A DNA stretch of 60,933 bases. Origin: Cristatella mucedo (taxonomy: Eukaryota; Bryozoa; Phylactolaemata; Cristatellidae). Both the position numbers and the translations under genes were made by a program. The notes under the pieces were generated by a model. The model searched no databases. It worked only from the letters and a program-made list of their open reading frames with translations, and was not told where the DNA came from. The stretch covers positions 1 through 60,933 of the forward strand of contig WPIO01000392.1 of assembly GCA_009760855.2 (NCBI GenBank), given 5' to 3'. Position 1 is the stretch's first letter; every line of letters begins with the position of its first letter. Shown in pieces: positions 55,621-60,933 of this stretch.

Positions 55621-57139
55621 GAACACTTCTCTCGTCCCGAACTCTCAGACAACCGAATATCCCAGACCTTTACAACTCGCTGCCTGAAGGAGCAATAGCA
55701 GGGAGCTAATTTCGAGCATACGCAATACAGTACTTAGAGGAGCATGCACAACGTACAAGAAGACACTCGGAGCCAGTGATTAGTTAGTAGGACTCCTGCT
55801 TAGTGGCACGCACTGAATCGTGTACTCACAGGTAAGCTAGCACACCCAAACGGGAAGCAAAGATACGATCCTTGGGGCGCGCGCAGGAACAGCTGAGCGG
55901 AACCGATGCACTAAGAAAGTGTACTATTATTGCATTGGTACGAATCTCTAGCCGAGATTTAAATAATTCAAAGTCAACGCAGCTCGCAACCAAAGCCAGT
56001 TACGAGCGCGGGACTTTCGGTTCATACGAGTTGAAACATGATCACCAAACGTTGTAATTTCGTCCGAGGAATAATGCACAGAGACGACTGGAAGCGGAGG
56101 AGGAGCGGGCGGGCGGGCGGCGTGAGAGCGCGCTGCAGGAACTCGATAAAGTCCTATAGGTAGGCTGGTGAGAGCGAGCAAAGACGCCAGTATTGGCATG
56201 GGCTTTTCAATTTCAGCGCGAGCCTTCCTAGCTTCGTTGAACGCAGCCCCGCCCGAAGCCCTAACGTAATGGCCTAAATACGGATGCGGCGTCCGCTAAC
56301 GGCTAGAATGACTGGAAAGAGTTTTTAGCAGCATTGGAAAAACGAGAGGCGGACATGCTCCGACGCCGCCGCTACCCGGTCCGCTAGCAAATGGCAGCCA
56401 CTTCCGCCAGTCGGGCGGGTCATCGTCCGCAGCAGCGCTGTTCGTGGCCTGACGACGGGTCGCGCAGGAAGCAGAATGGAGGCGCGTCGAGCACGCGAGG
56501 CTCGAGCTAGTTCAGTTCGAGCCTTTCACTTCGCTGACGGAAGGACGTCGGACCGCGCAGTTCCGGTGTTCTTTGCTGTTGGCATAAGCTATCGAGTGAG
56601 TCGAACGGCAATCGTTTTTTTTCGCAAGCGGCTCGCCCGTTTCTTAGCAGCTTAGCAAGTCCGCCCGTCTGCGTCTCTAATAGAATGAATCGTCTAATTG
56701 GCTCCTGCGGACGGTGCGAGTAGCCGTCGCGGAAACCGGTCGATTGAAAGAGTCTCGCAAATCAACAACTAAACTAGATTAAGAAACTCTGCCAATAGCG
56801 CGCGAACATTAATGGGCAGCGGAGCATTCGAAGGAGACCCGTGCACTGCCCTATTCGTCCAGCGCACGCCGCGAAAGGCGGCGCTTAAAAGGGATCCGGG
56901 CGAGCTGCCATATTTCCGGTCCGGTCTTACGCGGCGGATACGAGTCCACGTCTCCTCCGGTGAAGCTCTCTGGCCTTCGCTTGAGAATGGAAGCTTGTGC
57001 AGACGCTGCGCCCCCCCCCCCGTCCGTCAGGTGCCCGCCCGCTCGCGGGTCTATAAGGCCCCACGCTCTCAGCCCTGAAGAGCGAACGCACGCGTGTGTC
57101 CGTGCGTGTGCGTGCGGCCTAGCACAACCTCAGCCCTGA
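55621..57139. other. No gene recognised; CpG-dense at about 56050-56700
   Basis: A (GGGC)n-like run is at about 56103-56118 and a (C)10 run near 57011. The segment 55810-55910 shares words with 10905-11040. No coding motif was recognised. Confidence 0.4.
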
Positions 57140-57285
57140 GTGCGATGCTTTCGGTATTCACGACCTCGGTCCTGAGGTCGAATCCTGCGGTGGGCGATCG
57201 CTTATTGCTGCTGCAAACGGTGGTGACAGCCGTAAGGGCTCTTCTGTCGCTATACAAAAAGAGGCTGTTGAATCAACTTGCATTT
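57140..57285 (+). mobile_element. SINE S2, plus strand
   Basis: It contains cacgacctcggtcctgaggtcg, tcctgcggtgggcgatcgc, aacggtggtgacagccgtaaggg and the tail acaaaaagaggctgttgaatcaac. A few bases of the B box are lost (gtcgaatcctg). Confidence 0.82.
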
Positions 57286-58384
57286 ATTTATTTTATTATT
57301 TGCCCTCCACACCGTTTACAAAATGGCGTCTACCTAAATGTCAATCCATTCAGACTTGATAAAATTAAGGTCAAAGATACGCTACTAGATAGGGTTATCG
57401 CGGAGACGTAATACGTGTCATAAATTGTGAATGCTACCACCTTGACTAGCGTCTTATGTATGAGAAAACAGGTGCATTTAGCTTCATTGGCAGTTTCAGG
57501 TCGGTTAGGAAAGAAGGTGTGGCTGTTTTCGAAGCATAGTTTTTGGTAGCAACATCAGAAAATGGCGAAGTAAGAATATTTAGGGGTGCCACATTTCCCT
57601 CTCTCGAAAAATACATCTCGACAACTGTGCCGGGCACTTCCTAAGGAATGCTCAAGGCTTGAGGCATTTTGTTTACTGCATACGAAGATGTGGGCCAGAT
57701 CTGGTTCAAGACTACGCGAGAAATCGACAGTGCAGCTCTAGCGAGAAACTAGCTAACTTCATTTCATGATAAAAAAAAAGGAAGCTGTGGAGTCGTATAC
57801 AACTACTAGAAAAGTCTCGGCAACATCTGAGAGGCCCAAAACCTTGATGATCTGCACGCATTGCAAAGTTTCAATTGAGATTATTAGATACGGTATTTCA
57901 AGTTAGAATACGCCTTAGGTACACCGGCGAATGAGCTATGACCTAGATATTTCATTTCTTGTTTATCAGAAAATGGTGCTGTAGGGTTTTTCATTTTTAT
58001 CTTAGACTTCCTTCAGCATTTCATACAATGTCAGGACTGTGACTGGAAATGTTCAAAATAACACGCTTCAAAACCTTGATTCGTAATGAAATCCAAGACA
58101 CGATTTTAGATATAATTTTTAGTGAGGAGGCTTCATGGTGAATCCAGTAAATCATACTTCTGGTCGAGGATGCTAAATAATATCCTTAGAAAAAAGGGAC
58201 TATGTCGGAAATATACAATTGATTTAGACAACCAATAAACAGGGTCACTTCACACGTGTTTTTCCTTACGGTAAGCAAATCTTTTCGATGTTCAGTTTAA
58301 CATAAATTTCGTCAATTCATGCAAATCCTGCATTCCGGTGAGCTTTTGTTGGCCACCAGCCTATTAATCACTAAAATACTTAAG
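57286..58384. other. No recognisable feature
   Basis: Rather AT-rich. No conserved frame or repeat family was recognised. Confidence 0.45.
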
Positions 58385-58700
58385 GTTATAATGTAATGCA
58401 TCTCCGTCTGTAACTTCACAAAGATTATGTGGGTGTTACACAGGAGAGTTTCGTATAGCACACTCACTGCCTAAGCGGCTTTCAGTACGCATTCGGTAGC
58501 TGACAAGACTTCATCTCACTCAACAAAGGGAAAGTGGGAACCATAGCAGTCAGGAGAGCAGTTGAGGTAGTGAGTAGCATGGAAGTAGTTGTCTTTTCGT
58601 AAGAATTGTGGAAGCGAGTTCCACAGTCTAGGACCTGCAGAGCTAAAACGTCGGTTATACGTTGGTCCGTAGAGTATGTAGATTTTGTGCCAGCACTGCA
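58385..58700 (-). mobile_element. LINE-B 3' end, minus strand
   Basis: The minus frame 58516-58701 reads GPRLWNSLPQFLRKDN and ATHYLNCSPD, a LINE RT C-terminal end. The 3' UTR words (gtgggtgttacacaggagag) follow to 58385. Confidence 0.8.
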
Positions 58701-59518
58701 TACACTACGACAATGCACCGATCTTGATTGGTTGGATGCATTTCGGATTTTCCAAAATATTACTACTGACGACCAAGGCTCGATTTCAACACTAGGGTTG
58801 AGAGGGAGCCGGGTATTTACAAAGTCGTATACACGGCTAGGTTATAGCTTACAAATTGCTTTTCGATTACCAGTTGTTAACGGCTCGGGGTTCTGTCACA
58901 CTACCTACCATTATTGCCCAAGTCGGCCTGTTGCAAACGAGTGGTTCGGTCTGCCGACCGAATCGATGAGCGAGAACAGCCGGCGGTCGGATGACCTGAT
59001 GCATCTACTGGTGAACAAAGTCGTATTTATCGCAGGGTCTCAGGGGTAACTTGCTATTGCTAAACAAATGAGGTTGTTAAATTAGCCACCTGTATGTATG
59101 CATATATCAGCTGATTTACCAACCTCATTTGTTATATATAGTGGTGAATAGCCAGGTGAAGGCTTAAACGACAGCAGGTCACACAAGGACTGAGCATCAC
59201 GGCATCTCGGCCTATTTCTGCTAAGCCGTCACATTTCAGCAGAGAACTGCTCAGACAATGCACAGTTTGAGAGTTAGGGGACGGCAGTATCTAGAATGCT
59301 TGCTACAAGCCTAAAAAAACTGGCTAGCAAGTTCCTCTCTTTCCATAGAACTGGGTCAGGACATTATGCAGGCCAGCTTGAGCCCGATTAATGCAGGATA
59401 TTCCCACTATGCATCTCAAGCAGGCTTGATGCCAGGGGAGTGCTTCCATAGATATTCGCTGCTTTCGAACGTCAACATCTTACTCTGAAGTGGCAGCAAG
59501 TATGCAAATACCGCCTCT

Positions 59519-59520
<2 letters not shown>
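58701..59520. other. No gene recognised; S2-tail-like inverted repeat at 59062-59135
   Basis: The words aacaaatgaggttgttaaat and its near-complement atttaccaacctcatttgtt lie about 30 bp apart. Each resembles the S2 tail (gaggctgttgaatcagc), so two S2 remnants may stand tail to tail. Confidence 0.4.

Positions 59521-59590
<70 letters not shown>
59521..59590. repeat. (AC)35 microsatellite
   Basis: Seventy bp of pure AC. Confidence 0.98.
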
Positions 59591-59595
<5 letters not shown>

Positions 59596-60534
59596 TATCA
59601 GTATATACATGTATTATAATATTGTTGATATATGAAGTTAGTTAAATCGGCTTGACATGGCTAAGCCAAGAGGGCTGCAAAGAACATGGTCTTACACAGT
59701 ACCTGCAAGCATGCTGCTGCAAACCCAGGTCAGGCATAGCAGCAGCTGATCTTGTGCTGCTATTATAGTGGCATAATTTTGTGGGTTCTTTCGTCGCTCC
59801 TGTACAAGCAGCTCTGCCCACGAGGCACCTCCTTCGTAGGCTGAGTGGCAGTACAAGCTGCCACAGCAGGCAAAGGCTGTTCCAAATCGAAGGAACTCCA
59901 TTCGAGCTGCACGCCCGCCACCAGCGTGATCTGCGGCGATGCGAGCAATAGTACTGCGCGGTACGACAAGAAATGTCACTCTCAGATCCCGGGGCACCTG
60001 ACAGCTGCCTTCAAACCCAGCAAAGCCGTGGTACAGCAGCATCCAGTCGAACATCAAGCCAGATCATCATCTGGTGTTTTTAACGACACGGCATATTCCA
60101 CTTCACCAGCTCCGAACTATGCAGCTGCAACAACTCATACTTCGAATTTTTAATGGCGGGTCGACGAAGATAAAGGCATAAAAACCCTTAGCAGCCAGCA
60201 GAAGACTACTGCAAGTTAAAGGAAATATTGGCACTTCAGAGTAATAATCGCTTTCTTGCTGATAAAACCAAAGCTTAAAAGCTTTATGAAAAGCTAAGCC
60301 TAATGTTCCTCAGAAGTATTCAAATGGGCTCGATCAGCTTATCTCTTCGAAATCTGCACAAATTCTAGGTGCTCCTTCTCAAAGTGACCCCTTCACTATG
60401 CGACTTCATCAAGTTACACAAGTCAGTCTGCTAGTTCAGTTAATGTAACATAACACAAATTCGAGCCTGCTTTTACCGGTACCCCATCAGGTATTCCATG
60501 CATTTTGACATCGTTTTGACTTCAGCTAACCGTG
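59591..60534. other. No gene recognised
   Basis: The plus frame 59845-60153 (102 codons, Ser/Thr/Ala-rich, ending TTHTSNF) and the minus frame 59692-60057 (121 codons) overlap. Neither has a recognisable domain. Either could be a terminal exon, but I cannot support it. Confidence 0.3.
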
Positions 60535-60835
60535 CCGGAAGGGTCAACTGTCCTGTGCAATCCAAGGTGCCTGCAGTTTGGGCACAACTCTGCCTTCGAG
60601 CACTAGCGTGAAGCGTGCAGCTACCACACCACTTCTCACCACGACCACTGCCTGCTTTTGCTCCCAATCAGGCAACACATCGTCTAGTTTTGTCACAACG
60701 TTTTGGGTCCAGCCTCCAGTGTATTCAGACTACTCCAACATCAAAGGCTAGGAATGTGACCCACCGCTCTTCGACTCTGAACGTTTAGCTGTGCACATAA
60801 CCAAGCTCAAAACCTTCGGTCACCAGAGTCACTGG
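60535..60835 (+). mobile_element. LINE-A RT C-terminal fragment, diverged
   Basis: The words ccaaggtgcctgcagtt..gcacaactctgcc, agctaccacaccacttctc, tgctcccaatcaggcaacacatcg and caagctcaaaaccttcggtcacc follow the order of the LINE-A RT end, with many changes. Confidence 0.55.
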
Positions 60836-60933
60836 AGGCTTCAGCTAGAAAGCGATTAATGCGATAGCAATTACGGTTGATGAGCTACAAAAGGGCCTTC
60901 TGTAACGGGTGGGAGTCACAGCTAACCCTTGGT

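Noticed and set aside
58606-59049. 147-codon plus frame
   Set aside because: Its beginning is antisense to the LINE-B C-terminal sequence, and the rest shows no motif.

Overview
This is eukaryotic, almost certainly animal, DNA. The evidence is two recognisable metazoan-type genes, non-LTR retrotransposons of the L2/CR1 kind, a Gypsy-type LTR retrotransposon, tRNA-derived SINEs, long microsatellites and GT-AG splice junctions. I cannot place the species. An invertebrate is my guess, from the compact mix of GC-rich genes and repeat-filled intergenic DNA.

Only two genes are supported. (1) On the plus strand, two short exons (5493-5582 and 8915-9088) encode the C-terminal end and stop codon of a PLP-dependent decarboxylase of the glutamate decarboxylase / cysteine sulfinate decarboxylase family. 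The intron between them is 3,332 bp and repeat-laden. The rest of the gene lies to the left of the window. (2) On the minus strand, an intronless GC-rich gene (33250-34773) encodes a 507-residue type II Golgi glycosyltransferase of family GT14 (core-2 / I-branching beta-1,6-N-acetylglucosaminyltransferase). I found no functional link between the two.

Most of the rest is transposable elements. LINE-A, an L2-like non-LTR element, has more than 20 copies in both orientations, nearly all 5'-truncated, most ending in a hairpin plus a TTA-type microsatellite. LINE-B is a second non-LTR family; its best copy at 48900-50595 still shows endonuclease-like and RT C-terminal segments. Two tRNA-derived SINE families are present: S1 has a 3' tail matching the LINE-A 3' hairpin, and S2 has a similar promoter half but a different tail. 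One complete Gypsy-type element (40644-47750) has 848-bp LTRs, a perfect 5-bp target duplication (GCATA) and broken gag, protease, RT-RNase H and integrase regions. A probable solo LTR lies at 50988-51263.

The GT14 gene sits between two inverted copies of a composite repeat (29805-30680 and 36220-37100). A second inverted pair of a roughly 280-bp element lies at 18536-18833 and 29506-29783. A perfect 45-bp-arm palindrome is at 38455-38547. Several CpG-dense blocks without a recognisable gene (about 12360-12920, 34774-36215, 39019-39444, 52730-53040, 53280-53560, 56050-56700) could be promoters or first exons. The most interesting signal is the LINE-A/SINE S1 partnership through a shared 3' stem-loop. 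All family names (LINE-A, LINE-B, S1, S2) are labels of mine for this window. Repeat borders are by eye and usually uncertain by 10-50 bp.
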